Source: Pseudomonadota bacterium (GTDB lineage Bacteria; Hydrothermota; 32-111; QNBC01). From it: 6,784 nt of DNA. Location: the NCBI GenBank assembly GCA_011682715.1, contig JAACEC010000063.1:1-6784 (forward strand). The letters are read 5' to 3'. The position numbers and the translations under genes were made by a program. Every line of letters begins with the position of its first letter. Positions within the stretch are counted from its first letter, which is position 1. The notes beneath the pieces are model-generated. The model did not search any database, was not told the DNA's origin, and was given only the letters and a program-made list of their open reading frames with translations. Shown in pieces: positions 1 to 6,028 of this stretch.

Positions 1-862
1 CATACATATGCATGATCTCCGAAATAATAATCAAACCGAATGTTATGTGACTCGCCCTTTCCTTATCGTAGTTAAGAGAGCTCTTTATCTCCTCGACACT
101 CTTTCCCGTATATTCCGATATATAATCGTCAATTTGTTCCCTATGTAAAGTTATATTATCAATTTCTGATTTATCGTATGTTTTTATACCTCGAAGTGTT
201 CCGGCTATTGTAGTTACAGTTCCTCCCGATACTATCAATTTCAATTTCTTTGTATTCTCATAGTATTTCAAATACTCTCTTATTTTTCCCCTAATTTCTT
301 CCTCGGTGTGCAGATTTTCCTTATCGCAAACCATCATTAGTTTTTTACTTCCGACGGGCATGCTATCGATATACTTTCTTATTGGACTGATTTGTATAAT
401 GAATTCGGTACTTCCACCGCCCACATCAAGGACGGCAACGGAACCATCACTCAGATTTTTCCCGAATGTGTTTCCGAGAAAGGATAAACGTGCTTCATCT
501 TCGACGCTGAGAATCATAATAGGCTTTCCGAGGATACTAATGAACAATTGTTGAATTTTATCCGCGTTCTTTAGTCCTCTAAATTGGGCGGTCCCCATAA
601 TTTTATATGAGAATACATCCATTTTGTTTAATATATTATTAATTGAAACAATATATCTCCTTAGTTTATTGATCCCCTCTTCTTTTAACCTATCCCTCTC
701 CACATTGAACATCAAATCGTGATGAATAAGTTCCTCCCGAACGCATTCACCGCTTTTTTTATTATATATGGAAACAATAATTGTGTTGGAACCAAAATCC
801 AGCGATGCAAACAGTTTACTTACCCATCTTTTCCCACCTGAGGAAAATATTTTTCTTACCAT
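1..862 (-). CDS. Ppx/GppA family phosphatase (exopolyphosphatase / pppGpp phosphohydrolase), C-terminus cut by window edge
   Basis: The reverse frame is open from the left window edge to beyond position 862 and encodes an actin-fold Ppx/GppA domain. Numbered from ATG 862, there is a first phosphate-binding motif SLDFGSNT (20-27), a GTAQFRGLKNAD segment (90-101), the SVEDEA motif (119-124) with Glu123 where family enzymes carry the catalytic glutamate, a second phosphate loop DVGGGSTEF (146-154), and SGGTVTTIAGT (212-222). The last visible part, YDKERASHITFG, matches the family's PxRA-like end of the domain, so only the tail is missing. Family members remove terminal phosphate from polyphosphate or convert pppGpp to ppGpp in the cytoplasm. 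The sequence does not separate these two roles. ATG 862 is the only ATG available near the start, but it lacks a good ribosome binding site and leaves 18 extra residues before the domain. The frame is also continuous upstream with a patatin C-terminus, so the true start is uncertain. Confidence 0.9.
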   Translation of the reverse strand, partial: MVRKIFSSGGKRWVSKLFASLDFGSNTIIVSIYNKKSGECVREELIHHDLMFNVERDRLKEEGINKLRRYIVSINNILNKMDVFSYKIMGTAQFRGLKNADKIQQLFISILGKPIMILSVEDEARLSFLGNTFGKNLSDGSVAVLDVGGGSTEFIIQISPIRKYIDSMPVGSKKLMMVCDKENLHTEEEIRGKIREYLKYYENTKKLKLIVSGGTVTTIAGTLRGIKTYDKSEIDNITLHREQIDDYISEYTGKSVEEIKSSLNYDKERASHITFGLIIISEIMHMY

Positions 863-1021
863 TCCGGCGGAAAATATTTCTTTAATTCCATCGATGTTCT
901 CTTCCGCTATTTTTTCTCCGATGGATATGAGTTTATCGATGGACGAATACTCATTTGATTTTATCTCATGATGCTCTAACTCAATGACCTTATCTGCCTG
1001 GGATAGTTGATAATCTTTAAG
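863..1021 (-). other. Patatin C-terminal segment in the -1 frame, linking patatin and Ppx frames
   Basis: Read in the frame with codons beginning at 1021, this stretch encodes LKDYQLSQADKVIEL, then EYSSIDKLISIGEKIAEENI. This resembles the usual patatin ending (ADxVI followed by an IxxGexaaee helix). It is not in the frame of the patatin gene above, which stops at 976-978. It is in the same frame as the Ppx/GppA gene, with no stop codon between them. The shifted frame is closed upstream by TAG at 1045-1043, so the frame change lies between about 1042 and 1000. The likely reading is a one-base loss in the sequence or the gene, or a -1 frameshift at CTTAAAG (1021-1015). Confidence 0.75.
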
Positions 1022-1728
1022 TAGTTTCCCTCTGAATCGACCCTAAACATTACATCGACAGCATTTTCAAATGTTTTCTTTTTATCTCCTTTTCCGCTAA
1101 CATCAACGGCAACAATTCGTTTAGCCCCGAGACTTCTTGCTTCTCTAACAGGAACAATAGACGAGACACCGCCGTCAACAAGAACCATATTTTTATATTT
1201 CACGGGAGTTATCGCTCCGGGAATAGATATGGATGATTTAACGGCAATTTTCGAATTATCGTATCTGAATACATGCGGCTTCCCCTCTGTGAGATCAACG
1301 GCAACGGTGGCAAAGGGCAATCTCAAATGATCAACGGGTACATTTAAAAGAGTCCGATTCATCAAAATATCAATATACTTCTGTTCTATATATCCCTCAT
1401 TCTTGATAAGTTTCGCATACTTAAACAATTTATTCAACGAATCAAAAATCTCGTTTACTATTTTTAATCGTTTGTTTCCCTTTTTCTTCTCAAAACCTAC
1501 TGTTCTTGCAAATTGTTTACTTATAATATCTTTAGCCAACTGTTCGACAACCTCAATATTTTCTCTCTGTAAATATGCCGCTCCTATCAAAGCTCCCATG
1601 CTTGTTCCGACAATCATGTCATACTCGATTCCGTATTTTTCGAGAGTTTTAATAAACCCGATATGTGCCAAGCCTCTGGCGCTTCCTCCACCAAGGACAA
1701 GAGCCCTCTTACCGTCAAAAAGATTCAT
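976..1728 (-). CDS. Patatin-like phospholipase (RssA/NTE type), C-terminus apparently frameshifted
   Basis: This is a serine lipid acyl hydrolase of the bacterial patatin family, probably cytoplasmic or membrane-associated, as no signal peptide is visible. The oxyanion-hole motif GGGSARG is at 13-19. The nucleophile elbow GTSMG has Ser43, and the catalytic DGG motif has Asp185, so the Ser-Asp dyad is complete. SSISIPGAITPVKYK (165-179) precedes the DGG motif, as is usual. The start is well set by AAAGGAGG just upstream of ATG 1728. The start overlaps the end of the pseudouridine synthase gene by 14 bases, which suggests translational coupling. After about residue 237 the family resemblance stops and the frame ends in an unrelated tail (IINYPRQIRSLS). 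The expected patatin ending (ADKVIEL, then IDKLISIGEKIAEE) lies in the -1 frame immediately downstream. The 250-residue product is therefore probably truncated. The substrate is unknown. Confidence 0.92.
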   Translation of the reverse strand: MNLFDGKRALVLGGGSARGLAHIGFIKTLEKYGIEYDMIVGTSMGALIGAAYLQRENIEVVEQLAKDIISKQFARTVGFEKKKGNKRLKIVNEIFDSLNKLFKYAKLIKNEGYIEQKYIDILMNRTLLNVPVDHLRLPFATVAVDLTEGKPHVFRYDNSKIAVKSSISIPGAITPVKYKNMVLVDGGVSSIVPVREARSLGAKRIVAVDVSGKGDKKKTFENAVDVMFRVDSEGNYLKIINYPRQIRSLS

Positions 1729-2731
1729 AATATACCTCCTTTAATATCTTTTTCATATCGTTGGGTAACGGGGAAATAACCTTAACCTTTCTCTTGCTAA
1801 ATGGATCGGTAAATTCCAAAAGATACGAATGGAGCATCTGCCTCGGAAAACGCTTATCGCGATATATCGAATAAAACGAATCTCCACATACAGGATGCCC
1901 CAGGGCGGACATATGCACCCTGATCTGATGCGTACGTCCGGTTACTATTTTTATTTTGACAAGTGACAAATCATTTCGGCTATCAATAACACGATACAAT
2001 GTTTTCGCCCATTTGTATGGTTTATCCGAAATAACCATATAATCACCGTAAAGAGCATCATACCCTCTAATAAGCGGTAATTCGACGACTCCTCTCTTAT
2101 CTGTAAATTTCCCGTGAGTGAGTGCTATATAATATTTTTTTATTTTTCTTTTTTTAAACAATCGTTTTAATATAACGGCATAGTTCTGTTTTTTTGCCAC
2201 AATCATCGGTCCAGAAGTATATTTATCAAGCCGATGTACGATATTGCTCTCATAATAGATATATTTGGGACTGTCGATTTTTCCGGTCTTTTTCAAACAC
2301 TCGAGGATACTGTTTTCATTATCCGGAAAACTCGAGTGAACCTTGATACCCGGGGGTTTTTCGATTATAAGATATTTATCAGTCTCCTTCAAAATGTCAA
2401 ATTTGAGGAACTCAACATTATGTTTTCTCAGCTTTAAACTTTTATCAATTAGTATAAAGTCATCCCTCACTACATCGTAGAGATCGTCTATTCGCTTATA
2501 GTTTACAAGGATTTTCCCCTGTTTTATCCTTTCCTTGATTCCTTTCGGATCAAGTGTTAAATGATTTCTAAGGTACACAGCCAGGTTCTCCCCCTTTCTG
2601 TGGTAAGCTACTCTGATTGCATTATATTTTTTATTAAATAATGGAATATACTCGAACACGGCACGGTCAAATGCTCTCATTGCTATTCTCGATTTTAGTC
2701 TAAGATTCTTGAATTCCCTCTTAAAACTCAT
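1715..2731 (-). CDS. RluA-family RNA pseudouridine synthase
   Basis: This enzyme isomerises uridine to pseudouridine in rRNA or tRNA. An S4-like RNA-binding region lies at about residues 45-95 (KGENLAVYLRNHL, then GKILVNYKRI). The catalytic domain follows at about 118-322. It has EKPPGIKVH (124-132), the family signature IVHRLDKYTSG with catalytic Asp169, the YYIALTHG strand (200-207), GRTHQIRVHMSALGHPVCGD (265-284) and MLHSYLLEF (299-307). The length of 338 is normal for RluC/RluD-type enzymes, but the target uridine cannot be named. ATG 2731 has no clear Shine-Dalgarno sequence and sits directly after promoter-like hexamers. ATG 2680 (residue 18) is an alternative that would keep both domains. 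The coding strand contains two A7 runs (2155-2149 and 2141-2135) in the lysine-rich loop KKRKIKK, and the frame is intact there. The end of the gene overlaps the patatin start by 14 bases. Confidence 0.93.
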   Translation of the reverse strand: MSFKREFKNLRLKSRIAMRAFDRAVFEYIPLFNKKYNAIRVAYHRKGENLAVYLRNHLTLDPKGIKERIKQGKILVNYKRIDDLYDVVRDDFILIDKSLKLRKHNVEFLKFDILKETDKYLIIEKPPGIKVHSSFPDNENSILECLKKTGKIDSPKYIYYESNIVHRLDKYTSGPMIVAKKQNYAVILKRLFKKRKIKKYYIALTHGKFTDKRGVVELPLIRGYDALYGDYMVISDKPYKWAKTLYRVIDSRNDLSLVKIKIVTGRTHQIRVHMSALGHPVCGDSFYSIYRDKRFPRQMLHSYLLEFTDPFSKRKVKVISPLPNDMKKILKEVYYESF

Positions 2732-2734
2732 TGA

Positions 2735-2766
2735 ATGATACTATCATATTTTTGTGAATTGTTCAA
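2735..2766 (-). promoter_or_regulatory. Possible promoter with overlapping palindrome upstream of the pseudouridine synthase gene
   Basis: On the minus strand TTGAAC (2766-2761) is followed after 17 bases by TAGTAT (2743-2738), each 4 of 6 to the sigma-70 consensus. A better -10-like TATGAT (2748-2743) overlaps it but has no well-spaced -35. Either would start transcription within a few bases of ATG 2731, giving a nearly leaderless message. That would fit the missing Shine-Dalgarno sequence. A perfect 13-base inverted repeat, ATGATA-C-TATCAT on the plus strand (2735-2747), covers the -10 region and could be an operator. Hexamer matches are weak and the DNA is AT-rich, so chance is possible. 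Confidence 0.35.
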
Positions 2767-2794
2767 GTTTTACGGAGTTTAAAGGGAATGATTT

Positions 2795-2831
2795 AAAGAG
2801 AGACAGTAAATTTAATTTACCGCCGCTCTTT
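2795..2831 (-). terminator. Imperfect 17-bp hairpin after the PhoU gene, possible terminator or mRNA 3' end
   Basis: It starts 6 bases after the PhoU-family stop codon. On the minus-strand transcript AAAGAG pairs with CTCTTT, then one C-T mismatch, then GGCG with TGTC (two G-U pairs), then GTAAAT with ATTTAC around a TAA loop. The G-U pairs exist only in minus-strand RNA, which agrees with the direction of the genes. The stem is AT-rich, and the trailing tract is only UCUUUAAAUC rather than a clean U-run, so termination would be weak. It may instead stabilise the 3' end of the phosphate-gene transcript. Confidence 0.45.
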
Positions 2832-2837
2832 TTTCTC

Positions 2838-3494
2838 TTAATTCTCCGGTTTAAACCCGATTCTGTCATAAGGGTTAACAATGCTGGTTGCTACATTTTT
2901 CGTATGCGCACTAATACGTTTTATATACCTAAAAAGCAAAGCATATATTATCGATAATTTTGTAGGAATCTTGATCTCTTCATTAATCAATCTGTTCACA
3001 TTTTTTTCGCATATATATGCAATTTCGACATGATCCTCTATGACACTCTTTACTTTTTCTTTGTTTTTTCCTTCGAGAGCATCAATTGTAAATGACATAT
3101 TTCTCATTATTCTATCTCGCAATTCTTTTATAATATCCTTATACTCACATTGAAGTTTATCTCCGGTTTTATCTGAGAGCTCAACGATGTTTTTTGTATA
3201 ATCACCTATGCGTTCTATATCCACAACAACAGTTGCGAGAATCAAGCTCGGAGTTATATCCTGTGCAGGATTCACAGATAGATGCTCTAAAATTTTTCTC
3301 CTTACATCTATTTCCGCTCTGTTCAATTCCCTGTCTTTTTTGTATATATCCTCTTCGTTTTCCGCCTGTTCTATTACGAGATTTATTGAATATTCAAACA
3401 TATCTTTTGCGAGTTTAAACATATTGTCAACTTCATTGAATGAAGCATCCAAAAGATCACCCGTTTTCCACAATTTAAAGAATTTTTCAAACAT
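2838..3494 (-). CDS. PhoU-family phosphate regulatory protein partnered with the Na/Pi cotransporter
   Basis: This 218-residue protein is almost entirely helical and has two PhoU repeats. The first repeat carries the conserved metal-site motif DIERIGDYTKNI (92-103), with Asp92, Glu94 and Asp98 available. The second repeat has FRYIKRISAHTKNVATS (188-204). There the family's usual RxxERIGDHA pattern is changed to KRISAH, so the acidic ligands are missing while His197 and Thr198 remain. PhoU proteins act on phosphate uptake and polyphosphate balance, usually by binding a transporter or sensor kinase. Bacterial Na/Pi cotransporters often carry such a domain fused at their C-terminus. Here it is a separate gene whose ATG comes 2 bases after the transporter's stop codon, with the Shine-Dalgarno AGGAGG overlapping that stop. 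Coupled expression and control of the transporter are therefore the likely role (inference). No Pst transporter or PhoR/PhoB gene is in the window. Confidence 0.88.
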   Translation of the reverse strand: MFEKFFKLWKTGDLLDASFNEVDNMFKLAKDMFEYSINLVIEQAENEEDIYKKDRELNRAEIDVRRKILEHLSVNPAQDITPSLILATVVVDIERIGDYTKNIVELSDKTGDKLQCEYKDIIKELRDRIMRNMSFTIDALEGKNKEKVKSVIEDHVEIAYICEKNVNRLINEEIKIPTKLSIIYALLFRYIKRISAHTKNVATSIVNPYDRIGFKPEN

Positions 3495-3496
3495 GT

Positions 3497-4615
3497 CTAC
3501 CTCCTAAATATAAAAAGAAACAGTAAGGGAATTATAAAAAATACCGTCACTATATATAAAATCGCTATATATCTTTTTTTAACAGCTATATCGCCCAATT
3601 TTTTTGCCATGGATATGGGGACTATTCTTAGTGGAAACCAAACAATTGTTCCCAGAATATTAAAAATCAAATGGGACAGAGCAATCTGCACCGCCGCGAA
3701 ACTTCCCGTTACCAAAGATGCAAGCATAGCTGTTAGTGTTGTTCCTATATTTGCACCGAGTGTGTAAGGAAATATCTGTTCTATAGTTACAATCCCAGCT
3801 GCGGCAAGGGGAACCACTATGGAAGTAGTAATTGAACTGCTCTGAACAAATGACGTTAAACCGACACCCAACAGCCAACTACTGAACGGTGAAGAAAACA
3901 GATAACCGTCCACTAAAACCTCGATTTTACCCTTTGAACTTGCTCTGATTACATCAACGATGAATTTCAATGCTACAAGCACAAGTATAAATCCCAACGA
4001 CGCACCTATTATATAGTTTTTATGTATCAAAACGATCATAAGATCAACTACCGGTTTAACAATGGCTTTAAGGGGAGAATTGAAGTGCATCCCTTTACTG
4101 GCACCGAAAACATTTGCAGCAAGGAAAGATAGCTTTTGAATCAAATGGAATTTTATTTCCAGAGGTAAAAAGACTGCTACAGAGAGAAGATTAAACATAT
4201 CATGAACAGTTGCTACTGGAAATGCCTTCCTGAATTCCTCCTTTCTCCCGATATGTGCCATAGAAACAATCGTATTTGTAATGGATGTACCAATATTGGC
4301 ACCCATAACCATAGGTATTGCGTTAGGGATTGTTAATGTTCCACCTGCAACAAAACCGACTATGATTGATGTGGTTGCCGATGATGATTGTACTATCGAT
4401 GTGGCAAGTATACCGATGAGCAATCCGAGAAAAGGATTGGAAGTTGTTTGAATGAGTTCTCTGGCAAAATTAATACCGAATCCTTTTAATGAAACCCCTA
4501 ATAATTCAATTGCAACCAGGAAGAGATAGACTAAAAAAATTATTAATACAGACGTTTTAATCGCTTTAAATTTGGAATTTTTTCGCACTTTTCGGAAAAA
4601 ATTAGAAGACCCCAT
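3497..4615 (-). CDS. Na+/phosphate cotransporter (PNaS/SLC34-like, NptA family)
   Basis: This is a polytopic inner-membrane protein of 372 residues with the two inverted Na/Pi cotransporter repeats. The first repeat has QSSSATTS (76-83) followed by GANIGTS (105-111). The second has QSSSITTS (258-265) followed by GANIGTT (287-293). QSSS and GANIGT motifs form the substrate and Na+ sites in this family. Hydrophobic segments are visible near 22-40, 62-92, 94-118, 142-152, 185-222, 245-275, 282-305, 310-325 and 350-370. The N-terminus (SSNFFRKVRKNSKFK) is basic and cytoplasmic. ATG 4615 has an AAGGAGG ribosome binding site and a promoter just upstream. It is shorter than fused bacterial homologues because the PhoU part is encoded by the next gene, 2 bases downstream. 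It probably imports, or possibly exports, inorganic phosphate. The direction cannot be read from sequence. Confidence 0.93.
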   Translation of the reverse strand: MGSSNFFRKVRKNSKFKAIKTSVLIIFLVYLFLVAIELLGVSLKGFGINFARELIQTTSNPFLGLLIGILATSIVQSSSATTSIIVGFVAGGTLTIPNAIPMVMGANIGTSITNTIVSMAHIGRKEEFRKAFPVATVHDMFNLLSVAVFLPLEIKFHLIQKLSFLAANVFGASKGMHFNSPLKAIVKPVVDLMIVLIHKNYIIGASLGFILVLVALKFIVDVIRASSKGKIEVLVDGYLFSSPFSSWLLGVGLTSFVQSSSITTSIVVPLAAAGIVTIEQIFPYTLGANIGTTLTAMLASLVTGSFAAVQIALSHLIFNILGTIVWFPLRIVPISMAKKLGDIAVKKRYIAILYIVTVFFIIPLLFLFIFRR

Positions 4616-4638
4616 CTAACCTCCTTCTCGCTACATCC

Positions 4639-4667
4639 CATTTAGCATATTAAGAAAAGAATGTCAA
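4639..4667 (-). promoter_or_regulatory. Sigma-70-like promoter for the Na/Pi cotransporter - PhoU operon
   Basis: On the minus strand a perfect TTGACA (4667-4662) is followed, after 17 bases, by TAAATG (4644-4639). The TGC immediately before that hexamer gives an extended -10. The -10 itself matches only 3 of 6 bases. A start near 4632 would give a leader of about 17 bases carrying AAGGAGG before ATG 4615. The interrupted palindrome GGTT-T-AACC (4672-4680, plus strand) lies just upstream of the -35 and could bind a regulator. No recognisable Pho box was seen. Confidence 0.6.
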
Positions 4668-4837
4668 CCGAGGTTTAACCAACAGGGTAGATATGTGAAA
4701 TTAATCTATCATAGAATAAATATAAATCGCATTTCGATTGGTCAACTCCTAAACAAACTTGGAATAAAGCTGTTACGTTACTGATATAACCAAATCCTTC
4801 ATTACAGGGAATAAAATGGGGGGCATCTTAAATCCGT
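4668..4837. other. Intergenic region between glycosyltransferase and phosphate operons
   Basis: No gene with a normal start is supported here. It holds a weak hairpin (4812-4830) just after the glycosyltransferase stop, with arms TAAGATG and CATTTTA around a loop of five C residues, one G-C pair and no U tract. A second possible minus-strand promoter is TTGACC (4745-4740) with TATATT (4724-4719), but the spacing is only 15 bases. A start-less open frame of 50 codons runs on the minus strand from 4827 to the TAA at 4677-4675. Its codons look ordinary, but no family was recognised. Confidence 0.5.
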
Positions 4838-6028
4838 TCATTCCATATAATCAAGAAATGATTCAAAGGAGTGTTCCCATGTATATTTCTGCGGATTTAC
4901 ACATCCCTTTTTCCCGTATAATTTACGAATAGCCTCTCCGATTGCACCTGTTACACCGTTTCTCACACATTCCCCGGCTTTCTCTTTATTTATTAACTTT
5001 TCGGCTTCTGTTCCCTCTGGCGCAATTAGTAATATTGGTTTCCCCGCCCCAAAATATTCGTACAATTTTGCTGTTGTCACATCTTCGATTCCATCTATGT
5101 TCGCCAAAGTGACAAGTAAAATATCCGCCGATTTCATCAAATTCACGGCATCTTTGTGGGGCAAGTATCCGTATCGAATCACCTTTTCACTCAACTCATA
5201 CTTTTTTATCATATTGTTCAACGTTCCTGTTGCATCGACTCCGGCAAAATGCAGGACAAAATCGTCATTTTCCTTTAAAACCTTCAAAATAGATTCCATG
5301 TCGGTAAGATGACTTATGCGGGATATATAAGCTATATTAATTTTCCCCCTGGGCATTTTAATTCTGTCTTTCTTTTGAAAATCAGTCTCCGAAAATCCAT
5401 TTCTCACAAGAACAAATTTATCCTTTAAATGCGGATATTTTTCTTTTAATTTTACCATTATGTTTTCCGTAGCTACTGTAACTATTGAAGCGTTCGCAAC
5501 AATTTTATTCTCCGCTTTATTTTCAAAAAAGGAAACAATTCCGTTGGATCTTTTCAACTGGTTGTCCGTAAGAGCATCTCTCAAATCGACTATCCATCTG
5601 ATACCATATTTTCCGGCAATTCCCATGCAGGACAGATGAACGGAAGGGGGAGGTGATGTACTTATAATCGTATCTATACGATTTTCTTTCACAACTCTCT
5701 CAATCGCTCTTTTTAAAGCCGGAAATAGAACTATCTTATTATCAAAGGGAAATATTTGAGCATTAACTTTTCTCAATATACCGGATTGCCCCTTCCCTCT
5801 CCCACTGAAATAATGCTGCGGATCATATGATTGCAACCTTACAACTCGTATACCTTCAGGTATTTCCAGCGAATCGTCAAATGCAATGTACTTAACCCCT
5901 CCTGCCGTTATAACAGTTACTTTATAACCCCGTTTCGCAAGAAACGACACGAGGTAATAACCTCTCAATGCTCCTGAAAAACCGAGCGGGGGAAAATAGT
6001 ATGATACAATCAAAATATTCTTACTCAT
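4838..6028 (-). CDS. Glycosyltransferase family 4 (GT-B fold, WbuB/WcaI-like)
   Basis: This 396-residue enzyme should transfer a sugar from a nucleotide-sugar donor to a lipid-linked or polysaccharide acceptor at the cytoplasmic face of the membrane. The N-terminal acceptor domain begins ILIVSYYFPPLGFSGALR (5-22), the glycine- and proline-rich opening typical of WbuB-like GT4 enzymes. STSPPPSVH (123-131) and WIVDLRD (145-151) follow, also as in that subgroup. The donor-binding domain starts near 229 (INIAYISRIS). It contains FAGVD (261-265), YGYLPHKDAVNLMKSADILL (286-305) and TAKLYEYFGAGKPILLIAP (319-337), the region that contacts the nucleotide sugar. ATG 6028 overlaps the end of the upstream glycosyltransferase by 8 bases and has only a weak GGTGA site, so translation is probably coupled to it. 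The sugar and acceptor are not predictable. No membrane segment was seen. Confidence 0.9.
   Translation of the reverse strand: MSKNILIVSYYFPPLGFSGALRGYYLVSFLAKRGYKVTVITAGGVKYIAFDDSLEIPEGIRVVRLQSYDPQHYFSGRGKGQSGILRKVNAQIFPFDNKIVLFPALKRAIERVVKENRIDTIISTSPPPSVHLSCMGIAGKYGIRWIVDLRDALTDNQLKRSNGIVSFFENKAENKIVANASIVTVATENIMVKLKEKYPHLKDKFVLVRNGFSETDFQKKDRIKMPRGKINIAYISRISHLTDMESILKVLKENDDFVLHFAGVDATGTLNNMIKKYELSEKVIRYGYLPHKDAVNLMKSADILLVTLANIDGIEDVTTAKLYEYFGAGKPILLIAPEGTEAEKLINKEKAGECVRNGVTGAIGEAIRKLYGKKGCVNPQKYTWEHSFESFLDYME

Noticed and set aside
306..554. Plus-strand open frame of 82 codons
   Set aside because: It lies entirely opposite the Ppx/GppA gene, which has clear family motifs. It has no recognisable domain of its own.
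1403..1744. Plus-strand open frame of 113 codons
   Set aside because: It is antisense to the patatin gene, including its catalytic region. Its Ser/Leu/Phe-rich composition is that of a reverse-complement shadow.
3660..3878. Minus-strand 72-codon frame rich in Cys, Arg and Asn
   Set aside because: It is an out-of-frame reading inside the Na/Pi cotransporter's second QSSS repeat, which is clearly the real frame.
4812..4830. Hairpin after the glycosyltransferase stop as a rho-independent terminator
   Set aside because: Its 7-bp stem has only one G-C pair and one G-U pair, and no U tract follows, so it is too weak to call.
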